This document shows, piece after piece, positions 45,742 through 53,102 of a stretch of 64,000 nt of DNA. This stretch comes from Algoriphagus sp. (GTDB lineage Bacteria; Bacteroidota; Bacteroidia; Cytophagales; Cyclobacteriaceae): NCBI RefSeq assembly GCF_030694375.1, contig NZ_JAUXYL010000038.1, forward strand, positions 248,001 through 312,000. The letters run 5' to 3'. The notes beneath the pieces were generated by a model that was not told the DNA's origin, made no database searches, and was given only the letters and a program-made list of their open reading frames with translations. Both the position numbers and the translations under genes were made by a program. The first letter of the stretch is position 1. Each line of letters begins with the position of its first letter.

Positions 45742-47628
45742 ATGCAGGAAAAAGGCACGATCTCGATCCATACCGAGAACATTTTCCCGATTATCAAGAA
45801 ATTCCTCTATTCCGACCATGAGATTTTCCTTCGGGAACTCGTCTCCAACGCGGTAGATGCAACCCAAAAAATCAAAAGACTAGCGACATTAGGTCAGTAC
45901 ACCGGCGACTTGGGTGACGTTACCGTAGAAGTGGCTTTTGATGAGAAAAAGAAAACCATCACCATCTCGGACAAAGGCCTTGGAATGACCGCTGAGGAAA
46001 TCAAAAAGTACATCAACCAAGTAGCTTTCTCCGGCGCGGAGGAATTCGTCGAGAAATTCAAAGATGCCAAAGATGCCAATGAGATCATCGGCAAGTTTGG
46101 TTTGGGTTTCTACTCCGCATTCATGGTCGCCAAAAACGTGGAAATCCACACGCTTTCCTATCAAGATGGCGCAGAACCTGCCATTTGGACTTGCGACGGC
46201 AGCACCGAATTCGAAATCAAAAAAGGCAAAAAGAAAACCCGAGGTACGGACATCATCCTGCATATCAACGAGGATTCTGAAGAATTCCTAGACAAGTGGA
46301 AGCTTCAGGGCATCTTGGACAAATACGCCAAGTTCCTTCCTGTACCTATCAAGTTTGGCACCAAGAGCGAATCTGTCGAAGACGGAGTGGATGACAAAGG
46401 TGAGAAAAAGTGGAAGTCTGTTGAAGTCGATAACATCATCAATACGACTGCGCCACTTTGGACCAAGTCGCCAAGCGATCTGAAGGACGAGGACTATTTG
46501 GCATTCTACAAGAGCTTGTATCCAATGGGCGAAGATCCGCTGTTCTGGATTCACCTGAATGTGGACTATCCCTTCAATTTGACTGGAGTGCTCTACTTCC
46601 CGAAAGTCAAAAATGAATTCGAACTTCAGCGCAATAAAATCAAGCTTTTCAGCCGTCAGGTATTCATCACCGACGAGGTGAAAGACATCGTTCCTGAATT
46701 CTTGATGCTGCTTCACGGGGTGATTGATTCTCCGGATATTCCATTGAACGTGTCACGAAGCTTCTTGCAGGCGGATGGCAATGTGAAGAAAATCAACAAC
46801 TACATCACCAAGAAGGTAGCGGATAAGCTTTCAGAATTGTATAAAAAAGACAGAAAAGCGTACGAAGCCAAGTGGAGCGATATCGGACTTTTCGTGAAGT
46901 ACGGCATGATCTCCGAGGATAAATTCTACGAAAAAGGCAAGGAGTTCACGCTGCTTAAAAATACAAAAGACGAGTATTTCACATTGGAGGAGTACCGTGA
47001 AAAGGTAAAAGCGATCCAAACCGACAAAAACGAACAGACCATCTTCCTTTACGCAACTGACCTGAATAAGCAGGATGGATTTATCCAGTCAGCTGAAAAG
47101 AAAGGATTTGATGTCTTGGTCTTGGATTCACCGATTGACAGTCACTTTATCCAGCACTTGGAGACCAAGTTGGAGAAGACCCAATTGAAGAGAGTCGATG
47201 CCGATGTGGTCGAGAAACTGATCCAAACTGATTCTACTTACGCCAATCTCCTGACCGAAGATCAAAGCAAAGCGGTGAAGGAACTCTTCGAAAAGGCGAT
47301 CAATAACAAAAACTACACCGTGGAGGTAGAAGGACTCAGCCCTGAAGAAATGCCAGTGACCATCACGATGGAGGAGTGGATGCGCCGCATGAAGGATATG
47401 GCACAGACCGGTGGCGGACCGATGAGCTTCTACGGCAGCTTGCCAGATAGCTACAAAGTTGCCATTAACGGCAACCACCCCATGGTAGACAAAGTGCTAA
47501 AGGCCGAGTCTGAAGAGGAGAAAGAGCGATTAGCCAAGCAAGCTTTTGATTTGGCATTGCTTTCCCAAGGTCTTTTGACAGGCAAAGATCTGACTGCCTT
47601 TGTAAAGCGAAGTGTGGAGATGATTTAG
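45742..47628 (+). CDS. htpG: Molecular chaperone HtpG (Hsp90)
   Basis: Cytoplasmic Hsp90 dimer that remodels client proteins with ATP. GHKL ATPase domain: FLRELVSNAVDATQKI (near residue 27), ISDKGLGMTAEEI (near 75), IGKFGLGFYSAFMV (near 115) and RGTDIILH (near 165). The middle domain includes PLNVSRSFLQAD, and the C-terminal dimer domain ends in LLTGKDLTAFVKRSVEMI. 628 residues. Its last about 50 codons and the sequence after it are duplicated in truncated form at 49160-49650. Confidence 0.97.
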   Translation: MQEKGTISIHTENIFPIIKKFLYSDHEIFLRELVSNAVDATQKIKRLATLGQYTGDLGDVTVEVAFDEKKKTITISDKGLGMTAEEIKKYINQVAFSGAEEFVEKFKDAKDANEIIGKFGLGFYSAFMVAKNVEIHTLSYQDGAEPAIWTCDGSTEFEIKKGKKKTRGTDIILHINEDSEEFLDKWKLQGILDKYAKFLPVPIKFGTKSESVEDGVDDKGEKKWKSVEVDNIINTTAPLWTKSPSDLKDEDYLAFYKSLYPMGEDPLFWIHLNVDYPFNLTGVLYFPKVKNEFELQRNKIKLFSRQVFITDEVKDIVPEFLMLLHGVIDSPDIPLNVSRSFLQADGNVKKINNYITKKVADKLSELYKKDRKAYEAKWSDIGLFVKYGMISEDKFYEKGKEFTLLKNTKDEYFTLEEYREKVKAIQTDKNEQTIFLYATDLNKQDGFIQSAEKKGFDVLVLDSPIDSHFIQHLETKLEKTQLKRVDADVVEKLIQTDSTYANLLTEDQSKAVKELFEKAINNKNYTVEVEGLSPEEMPVTITMEEWMRRMKDMAQTGGGPMSFYGSLPDSYKVAINGNHPMVDKVLKAESEEEKERLAKQAFDLALLSQGLLTGKDLTAFVKRSVEMI

Positions 47629-47629
47629 A

Positions 47630-47745
47630 CCTTTGAGGTCTCCAAGACCTCGAAGGTCTTTATGATTTTGCATAAATTAAACCTTCGGGGTTTTCAAAAC
47701 CCCAAAGGTTTTCATCCCCGGCCTTGGTCGGGGATTTTTTGTTGT
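47630..47745 (+). terminator. Triple hairpin and terminator after htpG
   Basis: Three consecutive stem-loops: GACCTTTGAGGTC / GACCTCGAAGGTC (47629-47641 and 47647-47659, one wobble), AAACCTTCGGGGTTTT / AAAACCCCAAAGGTTT (47679-47694 and 47696-47711), and ATCCCCG / CGGGGAT with a T-run (47714-47741), the last a classical intrinsic terminator. The whole block recurs nearly unchanged at 49333-49448. Confidence 0.85.
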
Positions 47746-47903
47746 TCATTTATGAATACAGGTATTTGATAACGGTATTCTATTTATTTGTTAATAAATT
47801 GTATATCAACTAGTTAAAAATTGTATTCTACTAAGAAATTAAAAATAATTGTATTGATTTTCAAATAGTTATGATTCTTTTATAATTATTTTTCGTTAGA
47901 AAC

Positions 47904-47937
47904 TTGGCTTTTTGAAATGGGGGGGGGGTATGTTTAG
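47904..47937 (+). promoter_or_regulatory. Promoter of cassette 1 with a ten-G tract
   Basis: TTG at 47904-47906 and TATGTTTA (47929-47936, close to TAnnTTTG) are separated by 22 bases, of which 47919-47928 are ten consecutive G. The homologous promoter of cassette 2 (49611-49641) has eight G and a 20-base spacer. Length change by slipped-strand mispairing would move the two elements relative to each other, the classical set-up for promoter phase variation. Confidence 0.6.
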
Positions 47938-47998
47938 TTTAAGTTCAATGCGCGGCGAGCTTTTTAATCAATTTCTTTAATTTCTAACCTTTCGAAAA

Positions 47999-48652
47999 AT
48001 GAAAATTAAATCTCTTTTATTCTCTCTTGCATTTTTAATTACAATTTCCTGTGATTTCAATGATGAACCTCTAGTAGAAAATGAATCAACACTAACTAAA
48101 GTACTTAAAGATCCACTATCCAAAAGTTTTAATCAAGCTCTTGGCAGAACACATGAAACAAGTTCTCTTTTTACTGGAAACAATTCGGATTTTGAAACAA
48201 TTCGACTAAAAGGGTTCGAATCTATTGATGATTTAAAGAGTTTTATCCAAGTGAACTATAAAAATCCGGATTATGTATTCAATTCTTTGTTTGAAATGGC
48301 CACCATTGGGCAGGAAATTAGAAACAAATATCCTGAAGTTTCGGAATTTACGACCGAAGACGTGCAAATTTTAATTAAAGAAATTGCTGAAACTCGAAGA
48401 AATTCAAAGAGATCTATATTTTTACCAAGCCTTAGGCAAATGCAAGGTCAATGTGAGGACCAGCGAGATGCTGATTTGCAAACATGCCAAGAAGGAGCAT
48501 TGGTTGGTGCGGCAGCTTGTGCACTTTTGACTCCAACTCTTTTGGGTGCTTTAGGATGTGGAGGTTTTGTTTGGATAGCTGAGCTTGCTTGTATTCGAGC
48601 CGCCAATAGAGACTATGATATTTGTTTTGAATATGAAAGAATAGCATTATGA
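47999..48652 (+). CDS. Cys-rich lipoprotein of unknown function (cassette 1)
   Basis: 217 residues; lipoprotein signal with Cys18 (LITISCDFND). The mature part begins acidic and helical and resembles no family I know. The last 65 residues are unusual: GQCEDQRDADLQTCQEGALV followed by a Gly/Ala/Cys-rich hydrophobic stretch (AAACALLTPTLLGALGCGG, ELACIRAA) and a final DICFEYE, with seven Cys. The pattern could be a membrane-active or disulfide-bonded domain. It is coupled by ATGA to the next gene and driven by the G-tract promoter. It lies between htpG and the rrf2 fragment. Confidence 0.65.
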   Translation: MKIKSLLFSLAFLITISCDFNDEPLVENESTLTKVLKDPLSKSFNQALGRTHETSSLFTGNNSDFETIRLKGFESIDDLKSFIQVNYKNPDYVFNSLFEMATIGQEIRNKYPEVSEFTTEDVQILIKEIAETRRNSKRSIFLPSLRQMQGQCEDQRDADLQTCQEGALVGAAACALLTPTLLGALGCGGFVWIAELACIRAANRDYDICFEYERIAL

Positions 48653-48897
48653 AAGCGATAAAAAAATGGGAACAATTCTCAACGTTTTTGGTCATTGGTA
48701 TTATTTGTGCAGGATTTTTCTTTAAGTCAGTTCAGATCCAATTGATAATTCTATTTTTTGGCATCTTAATTCAAATCTATATTTTCTTCCTTTACAAGGA
48801 ACAAAATATGATTTCATATTATTTAAAAAGAAAAATGGGCGCAATCTTGGTCGGTATTATTCTAATAGGATTCTTTCTCATCAAAAATACCGGTTGA
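48649..48897 (+). CDS. Small two- to three-helix membrane protein (cassette 1)
   Basis: 82 residues: hydrophobic helices around residues 10-26, 30-48 and 64-79, basic ends (MKAIKKWEQ, YYLKRKMG). Its start overlaps the lipoprotein stop (ATGA), so both are made together. Two-gene arrangement of a secreted lipoprotein with a small membrane protein suggests export partner, immunity or anchoring; function not known. Confidence 0.55.
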   Translation: MKAIKKWEQFSTFLVIGIICAGFFFKSVQIQLIILFFGILIQIYIFFLYKEQNMISYYLKRKMGAILVGIILIGFFLIKNTG

Positions 48898-48954
48898 TTA
48901 TAAGTTGTGATTTTATAAATCTTTCCTTGAAATACACTTCATTTTAATCCCTGG

Positions 48955-49130
48955 CAAATCGTCGGGGATTTTTTCATTCCCCACCTCCGTACTAGGCTAT
49001 TTGCCAAAATGGAGTATTTTTGAACATGCTTTCCAAAAAGACCAAATATGCCCTTCATGCCCTGACCTATCTCGGCAAGCATCGGGAAAACAAGACTGTT
49101 TTGATTCAGGACATCGCCGAAAAATTTTGA
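48955..49130 (+). pseudogene. Truncated rrf2 copy (5' end only)
   Basis: The segment from about 48955 (CGTCGGGGATTTTTTCATTC) through the ATG at 49026 to TGA at 49130 is homologous to 51360-51530. It codes for the first 32 residues of the Rrf2 regulator (MLSKKTKYALHALTYLGKHR...) and then stops after IAEKF. Differences from the intact gene are nearly all synonymous. It lacks most of the HTH and all Cys residues and is a remnant. Confidence 0.85.
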
Positions 49131-49159
49131 AATTAGATTCTGGGAAATAATTCCACAGC

Positions 49160-49332
49160 TATTGAGTTGCCAATAATGGCAATCACTGATGGTAGACAAA
49201 GTCCTCAAAGCTGAATCTGAAGAAGAAAAAGAGCGATTGGCGAAGCAGGCATTTGACTTGGCGTTGCTTTCACAAGGGCTATTGACTGGCAAAGACCTGA
49301 AGCCTTTGTAAAAAGAAGTGTGGAGATGATTT
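49160..49332 (+). pseudogene. Truncated htpG copy (3' end only)
   Basis: About 150 bases encoding the last 48 codons of HtpG (from MVDKVLKAESEEEKERLAKQ in part, to SVEMI and TAG at 49330-49332). About 21 differences from the intact gene, almost all in third codon positions, plus one deleted base near 49301 (CTGAAGCC against CTGACTGCC). Homology fades upstream of 49160, directly after the rrf2 remnant, so the two fragments abut. Confidence 0.88.
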
Positions 49333-49448
49333 AGACCTTTGAGGTCTCCAAGACCTCGAAGGTCTTTATGATTTTGCATAAATTAAACCTTCGGGGTTTT
49401 CAAAACCCCAAAGGTTTTCATCCCCGGCCTTGGCCGGGGATTTTTTGT
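49333..49448 (+). terminator. Second copy of the htpG triple-hairpin terminator
   Basis: Nearly identical to 47630-47745, with one visible change (GGCCGGGG for GGTCGGGG) that makes the last stem slightly longer. It is followed, like the first copy, by about 150 bases of AT-rich sequence leading to the second G-tract promoter. Confidence 0.85.
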
Positions 49449-49610
49449 TGTTCATTTATGAATACAGGTATTTGATAACTGTATTTTGTTTATTTGTTAA
49501 CAAATTGTATATCAACTAGGTACAAATTGTATTCTACTAAGAATTTAAAAATAATTTCATTGATTTTCAACTAGTTACATTTTTTGATTAAATATTTTTC
49601 AGTTCAAGAC

Positions 49611-49641
49611 TTGACTTTTTGAAATGGGGGGGGTATGTTTA
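49611..49641 (+). promoter_or_regulatory. Promoter of cassette 2 with an eight-G tract
   Basis: TTG at 49611-49613 and TATGTTTA at 49634-49641 with a spacer of 20 bases, containing eight consecutive G at 49626-49633. It is the homolog of the cassette 1 promoter; the flanking TTTTTGAAAT and GTTTAGTTTAAGTT are identical. Confidence 0.6.
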
Positions 49642-49706
49642 GTTTAAGTTTTCGGCGCTGAGGACTAATAATTATAACTAATTTAAAACCTATAAATTTA
49701 AATGAA

Positions 49707-49907
49707 ATGAGAAAAATAGCTTCTAGCTTATTCGCTTTAGGGTTTATTGTTCTAATTAATTTTCCATCTTCTGGACAAGAAATTGCGCCACCTGCAGACG
49801 GTCCGAGGGAATCACCTGAACAAAGAAGGTGTCCAAATGGAAAAATTAGAACAGTATGTGAGCCTCATGATACCCTTGGCTGTGGTGATATTAAAGGATG
49901 TGCATGA
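49707..49907 (+). CDS. Secreted Cys-rich peptide (cassette 2, NVEALA-like context)
   Basis: 66 residues: signal peptide to about residue 24 (FPSSGQE), then a mature part of about 42 residues with RRCPNGKIRTVCEPHDTLGC and KGCA, four Cys spaced to form two disulfides. Small secreted Cys-rich peptides located just before 6-bladed beta-propeller lipoproteins are a recurring pair in Bacteroidota (NVEALA-type peptides); this one is not a clear member but fits the arrangement. Its stop overlaps the next start (ATGA at 49904). Confidence 0.65.
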   Translation: MRKIASSLFALGFIVLINFPSSGQEIAPPADGPRESPEQRRCPNGKIRTVCEPHDTLGCGDIKGCA

Positions 49908-51103
49908 AAAGGTTGATTTTGGTAATTTGGGAGGGATTAATTTCCTCCCGATTTAATTTTTGGATCCTTTTCAATATTTTACTAATTTCATGTGATGAAA
50001 ATAATGACGAAAAAGAGGAAAGTGTCTTTGAAATTGAAATTAATTTGAAATCGTTTAATGAAGGGAAACTATCAGATATATATGACAGCATAACCTATGT
50101 TCTTCTAAAACCTGATTCATCTAATTTTCTTGCTGATCCATATAAAATTATTTTTTATGATAGTTTGGTTTTGGTAAGAGATGCCTTTTACAATTCTATT
50201 TTTATTTATGATTTATCTGGAAATTTTAAATTTCGAATAAACAGTACAGGAAAGGGGCCTAAGGAGTTTTTTACATTAGATGATTTTTCAATCTACAATG
50301 ATACAATTTGGATTAAAGATGGAATCCTAAAAAAAGAATTAGGCTTTAGTTTGAATGGTGAGTTTTTGGTAGAAAAGACTAGTTTTTTCAAAAGAGCGAT
50401 GTTTTATAAAGGAAAATCGTTTAATCTGTATTACTTAAATAATGATCCTGATTTTAATTTCAGAATATTGCGATATTCGTCGAAAGAAGTCATTCCCTAT
50501 GTTGAGAGGCCAAATTATTTAGTGAATAATATTTACAGTGATCCAGCTGGTTTTCAATCGGATAGAAATTTAAATATTTTTTTTAATTTGCCTAAAGATT
50601 ATAATATTTTAAAGTTTGATTCATTGGGATTTCTTAAAAATCAATATGTTTTCGATTTTGGAGCCAATAATTTTAAGAACGTAGATAGAATTGAATTAGG
50701 GTCTGAAGTGGATCATTTCGATTATGCAGAGGAAAATGGACTGGTTGAAAGTATAACGGGATTCCTCATTTTAGATCAAGGTTATTTAATGTATCTGAGG
50801 AGAAATGATTATAATAAGGAATATATATTTTTCAATAAGGAATTTAAGCCCCTCTATAAAGGAAAGAATTTACTTAACGATCTTGATTTTACTATAATTA
50901 ATGAAATGCCTTGGGCATCAACAGGGAGAGATGTGGTTTATTTGATGAATACTAATAAATTTTTAAAAATGGATAATTTGGAAGAAATTCAAAAAGGAAT
51001 AGGCCTAAAATCTAACCTTGAACAATTTATTTCTAATAATACTTCTTTTTTGAAAGAGGAGAATTACATAATTGCATTTGCAAGGATTAAAAATGATTTA
51101 TAA
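49904..51103 (+). CDS. 6-bladed beta-propeller lipoprotein (cassette 2)
   Basis: About 399 residues. The start at 49904 gives a signal with the lipobox LLISC (Cys30); a second ATG six bases upstream would add only MC. Repeated strand pairs typical of the TolB-like/6-bladed beta-propeller family: VFEIEINLKSFNEGKLSDIY, IFIYDLSGNFKFRINSTGKG, GPKEFFTLDDFSIYNDTIWI, DFSIYNDT and later IMF-like strands. The motif YDLSGNFKFRI...GKGPKEF is characteristic. Very AT-rich. Role unknown; such proteins are thought to sense or bind the partner peptide. Confidence 0.78.
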   Translation: MKRLILVIWEGLISSRFNFWILFNILLISCDENNDEKEESVFEIEINLKSFNEGKLSDIYDSITYVLLKPDSSNFLADPYKIIFYDSLVLVRDAFYNSIFIYDLSGNFKFRINSTGKGPKEFFTLDDFSIYNDTIWIKDGILKKELGFSLNGEFLVEKTSFFKRAMFYKGKSFNLYYLNNDPDFNFRILRYSSKEVIPYVERPNYLVNNIYSDPAGFQSDRNLNIFFNLPKDYNILKFDSLGFLKNQYVFDFGANNFKNVDRIELGSEVDHFDYAEENGLVESITGFLILDQGYLMYLRRNDYNKEYIFFNKEFKPLYKGKNLLNDLDFTIINEMPWASTGRDVVYLMNTNKFLKMDNLEEIQKGIGLKSNLEQFISNNTSFLKEENYIIAFARIKNDL

Positions 51104-51434
51104 AATTAAGTACCAAACAAAATATTTTATAATGTCATCACTTTTATGTTTATCTTATTTTGAAAATTATTTCTAAAACCTTAATAATGCTAATTTTCTT
51201 TTATGAATTTTTTCATTTTTAATTCAAACCGAAAGCTTTGGGGTTTGTGTTAGTCTAAGGTGGCGAATGCACTTGTTAAAATATGTCTGGAGTAGATTTG
51301 ATCTTTCACCCAAACCCTCCATGGGTTGTGAAGACTCGTAGGGTTTATTAATTCCCAATCCACGGCCTCGGTCGGGGATTTTTCATTCCCCACTCCCTTA
51401 CTAGGCTATTTAGAGAAATCCTGTATTTTTGATC
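51104..51434. other. Spacer before rrf2 with the homologous anchor segment
   Basis: The last 75 bases (from about 51360, GGCCTCGGTCGGGGATTTTT) match the segment before the rrf2 remnant at 48955-49025, including CATTCCCCAC and TAGGCTATTT. It contains a terminator-like inverted repeat (TCCCCGACC type) and TATTTTTG at 51424-51431, a -7-like element. The first 250 bases show nothing recognisable. Confidence 0.5.
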
Positions 51435-51851
51435 ATGCTTTCCAAAAAGACCAAATATGCCCTTCATGCCCTGACTTACCTCGGCAAGCATAGGGAAAAC
51501 AAAACCGTCCTGATTCAGGACATTGCTGAGGAGCATGGGATCTCTCATAAGTTTCTCGAAAATATTCTGCTCGAACTTCGCAAAGCTGGCTATCTCGGCA
51601 GCAAGAAAGGCAAAGGTGGAGGTTATTATCTGATCAAAGAACCTAAAGATATTCCGCTCTCCCGGGTGATACGATTGCTCGATGGACCGATCGCTTTGCT
51701 TCCCTGTGTCAGTCTCAACTACTATGAACCCTGTGCAGAATGTAAAAATGAGACCCAATGTGGCATCAATAAAGTCATGATTCAGGTGCGGGATGAAACA
51801 CTTAAAATATTGGAAAACAAGTCCTTACAGGACATTTTGAACGAAGAGTAA
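51435..51851 (+). CDS. Rrf2-family regulator of the sulfate assimilation operon
   Basis: 138 residues; the ATG at 51435 gives the usual MLSKKTKYALHAL start (a TTG at 51429 would overlap the promoter-like TATTTTTG). Winged HTH in residues about 10-65 (GISHKFLENILLELRKAGYL, GSKKGKGGGYYL). Four Cys at 91, 100, 103 and 109 (LPCVSLNYYEPCAECK, TQCG) suggest a metal or Fe-S centre as in IscR/NsrR, or redox/sulfur sensing as in CymR. It lies directly upstream of the cys operon, which it most likely controls. Confidence 0.88.
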   Translation: MLSKKTKYALHALTYLGKHRENKTVLIQDIAEEHGISHKFLENILLELRKAGYLGSKKGKGGGYYLIKEPKDIPLSRVIRLLDGPIALLPCVSLNYYEPCAECKNETQCGINKVMIQVRDETLKILENKSLQDILNEE

Positions 51852-51870
51852 AATTTTTTTATCACAAAGT

Positions 51871-51901
51871 CTATAAAATTTATAGGGTTTATATACTTTT
51901 G
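51871..51901 (+). promoter_or_regulatory. Operator and promoter of the cys operon
   Basis: Perfect palindrome CTATAAAATTTATAG (51871-51885, centre A) directly upstream of TACTTTTG (51894-51901), a full TAnnTTTG match. A repressor bound there would block the promoter. A related core CCCTATAGGG occurs before the sulfite reductase gene at 55651. Confidence 0.55.
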
Positions 51902-51924
51902 TCTTTCCCTTCGTATAGAACTTC

Positions 51925-52203
51925 ATGATTTTAGACCAATTCGCCAAGAAGCTTTTTTCCTCCAAACCCGGAAAAGACAGCAATGCCAAAAGCTTACTTA
52001 AATCAATTTCCTGGAGGATTGTAGGCACTATTGACACAATCATTATCTCCTACATCATCACGGGACAGTTGGTGATGGCGGTTTCAATTGGTTCGGTGGA
52101 AGTGGTTTCCAAAATCATCTTGTATTATTTCCATGAACGAGTTTGGGAGAATGCAACTAAAGAAAAAATCAATGAGCCAGCAACAGAACTTGTCAGATCT
52201 TGA
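51925..52203 (+). CDS. DUF2061 membrane protein
   Basis: 92 residues with two hydrophobic stretches, SLLKSISWRIVGTIDTIIIS in part and VMAVSIGSVEVVSKIILYY, ending in ERVWENATKEK. The sequence SWRIVGTIDT and YYFHERVW are DUF2061 hallmarks. In Bacteroidota and Proteobacteria such genes often sit with cysteine/sulfate genes. It overlaps cysH by 32 bases. Function unknown. Confidence 0.85.
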   Translation: MILDQFAKKLFSSKPGKDSNAKSLLKSISWRIVGTIDTIIISYIITGQLVMAVSIGSVEVVSKIILYYFHERVWENATKEKINEPATELVRS

Positions 52204-52876
52204 AGCTAAGCTTAGCGCACTTTCGGCGGCAGAAGGCCTGGCATTAATTGCCGACCGCTTTCCGGGGAAAGTGGTCTTCTCTACTTCTCTGGGTCAGGAA
52301 GATCAAGTTATCACAGCTTTGATCGCTTCGCAAAATCTACCAATCCAGATCTTCTCACTGGACACGGGACGTCTGTTTCCGGAGACTTTGGACTTATTAA
52401 GCCGAACTGAAGCCAAATACAGACAAAAAATCAAAGTCTACTATCCGACCACAAATTCAGTTGAAAAGCTGGTGGGTGAAATCGGAATTAACGGCTTTTA
52501 CGAGTCGGTTGAAAATCGTAAATCTTGCTGCTTTGTCAGAAAGGTGGAACCCTTGAAAAGAGCTTTGGCTGGCAATGAAATCTGGATTACCGGACTCCGT
52601 GCCGAGCAAAGTGCCAATCGCAGCGAAATGAAGCTTATCGAATGGGATGAGTCCAATCAGATCATCAAATACAATCCGCTTATGGACTGGACATTTGATC
52701 AGATGATTGGGTATATCAAAGAACATCGAATTCCATATAATCCACTTCACGATCAAGGCTTTGTCAGCATTGGTTGCGCTCCCTGTACTCGGGCGATTAT
52801 GCCGGGAGAGGATGCCCGTGCCGGTCGCTGGTGGTGGGAGGACTCGAAAAAGGAGTGTGGGCTGCATGCGAGGTGA
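52172..52876 (+). CDS. cysH: Adenylylsulfate (APS) reductase, CysH family
   Basis: Reduces APS to sulfite with thioredoxin. The start at 52172 gives the protein MSQQQNLSDLEAKL; longer frames extend into the DUF2061 gene and are rejected. Motifs: VVFSTSLGQEDQVI (P-loop-like, near residue 34), SLDTGRLFPET (near 62), Cys pairs 119-120 (SCCFVRK) and 202/205 (GCAPCTR) for a 4Fe-4S cluster, and the C-terminal redox Cys229 in KECGLH. The four cluster Cys mark the APS-specific type, which agrees with the absence of cysC. 234 residues. Confidence 0.95.
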   Translation: MSQQQNLSDLEAKLSALSAAEGLALIADRFPGKVVFSTSLGQEDQVITALIASQNLPIQIFSLDTGRLFPETLDLLSRTEAKYRQKIKVYYPTTNSVEKLVGEIGINGFYESVENRKSCCFVRKVEPLKRALAGNEIWITGLRAEQSANRSEMKLIEWDESNQIIKYNPLMDWTFDQMIGYIKEHRIPYNPLHDQGFVSIGCAPCTRAIMPGEDARAGRWWWEDSKKECGLHAR

Positions 52877-53102
52877 GACGCAAGAAGCTAGATACAAGAC
52901 ACAAGACTAAAATCTTCATCATTCGACATTCGAGGTTCGACATTCGATATTGAAAAATTGGAGGATTTGTAAAAATTGAAAGTAAGAGAAAAGAAGAAAT
53001 AACGAACACCGAATGCTGAATAACGAATGTTGAAGGCAGCGTAAATCGTAAATCAAAAACCTGTGCTGAGCGAAGTCGAAGCATCGTAAATCAAAAATAC
53101 CA
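52877..53102. repeat. Spacer made of dispersed repeats between cysH and cysD
   Basis: Contains in order a CAAGAAGCTAGATACAAGAC element (52880), two opposite-facing TTCGACATTCG elements (52914-52953 and 53003-53034), CGTAAATCAAAAAC (53045), GTGCTGAGCGAAGTCGAAGC (53063-53084) and CGTAAATCAAAAAT again (53086). No terminator is visible, so the cys genes may still be co-transcribed across it. Confidence 0.6.

Noticed and set aside
48939..49379. Minus-strand frame of 146 codons over the rrf2'/htpG' fragments, and a similar one at 51348-51758.
   Set aside because: Both are antisense to the duplicated anchor segments; similarity between them only reflects the duplication.
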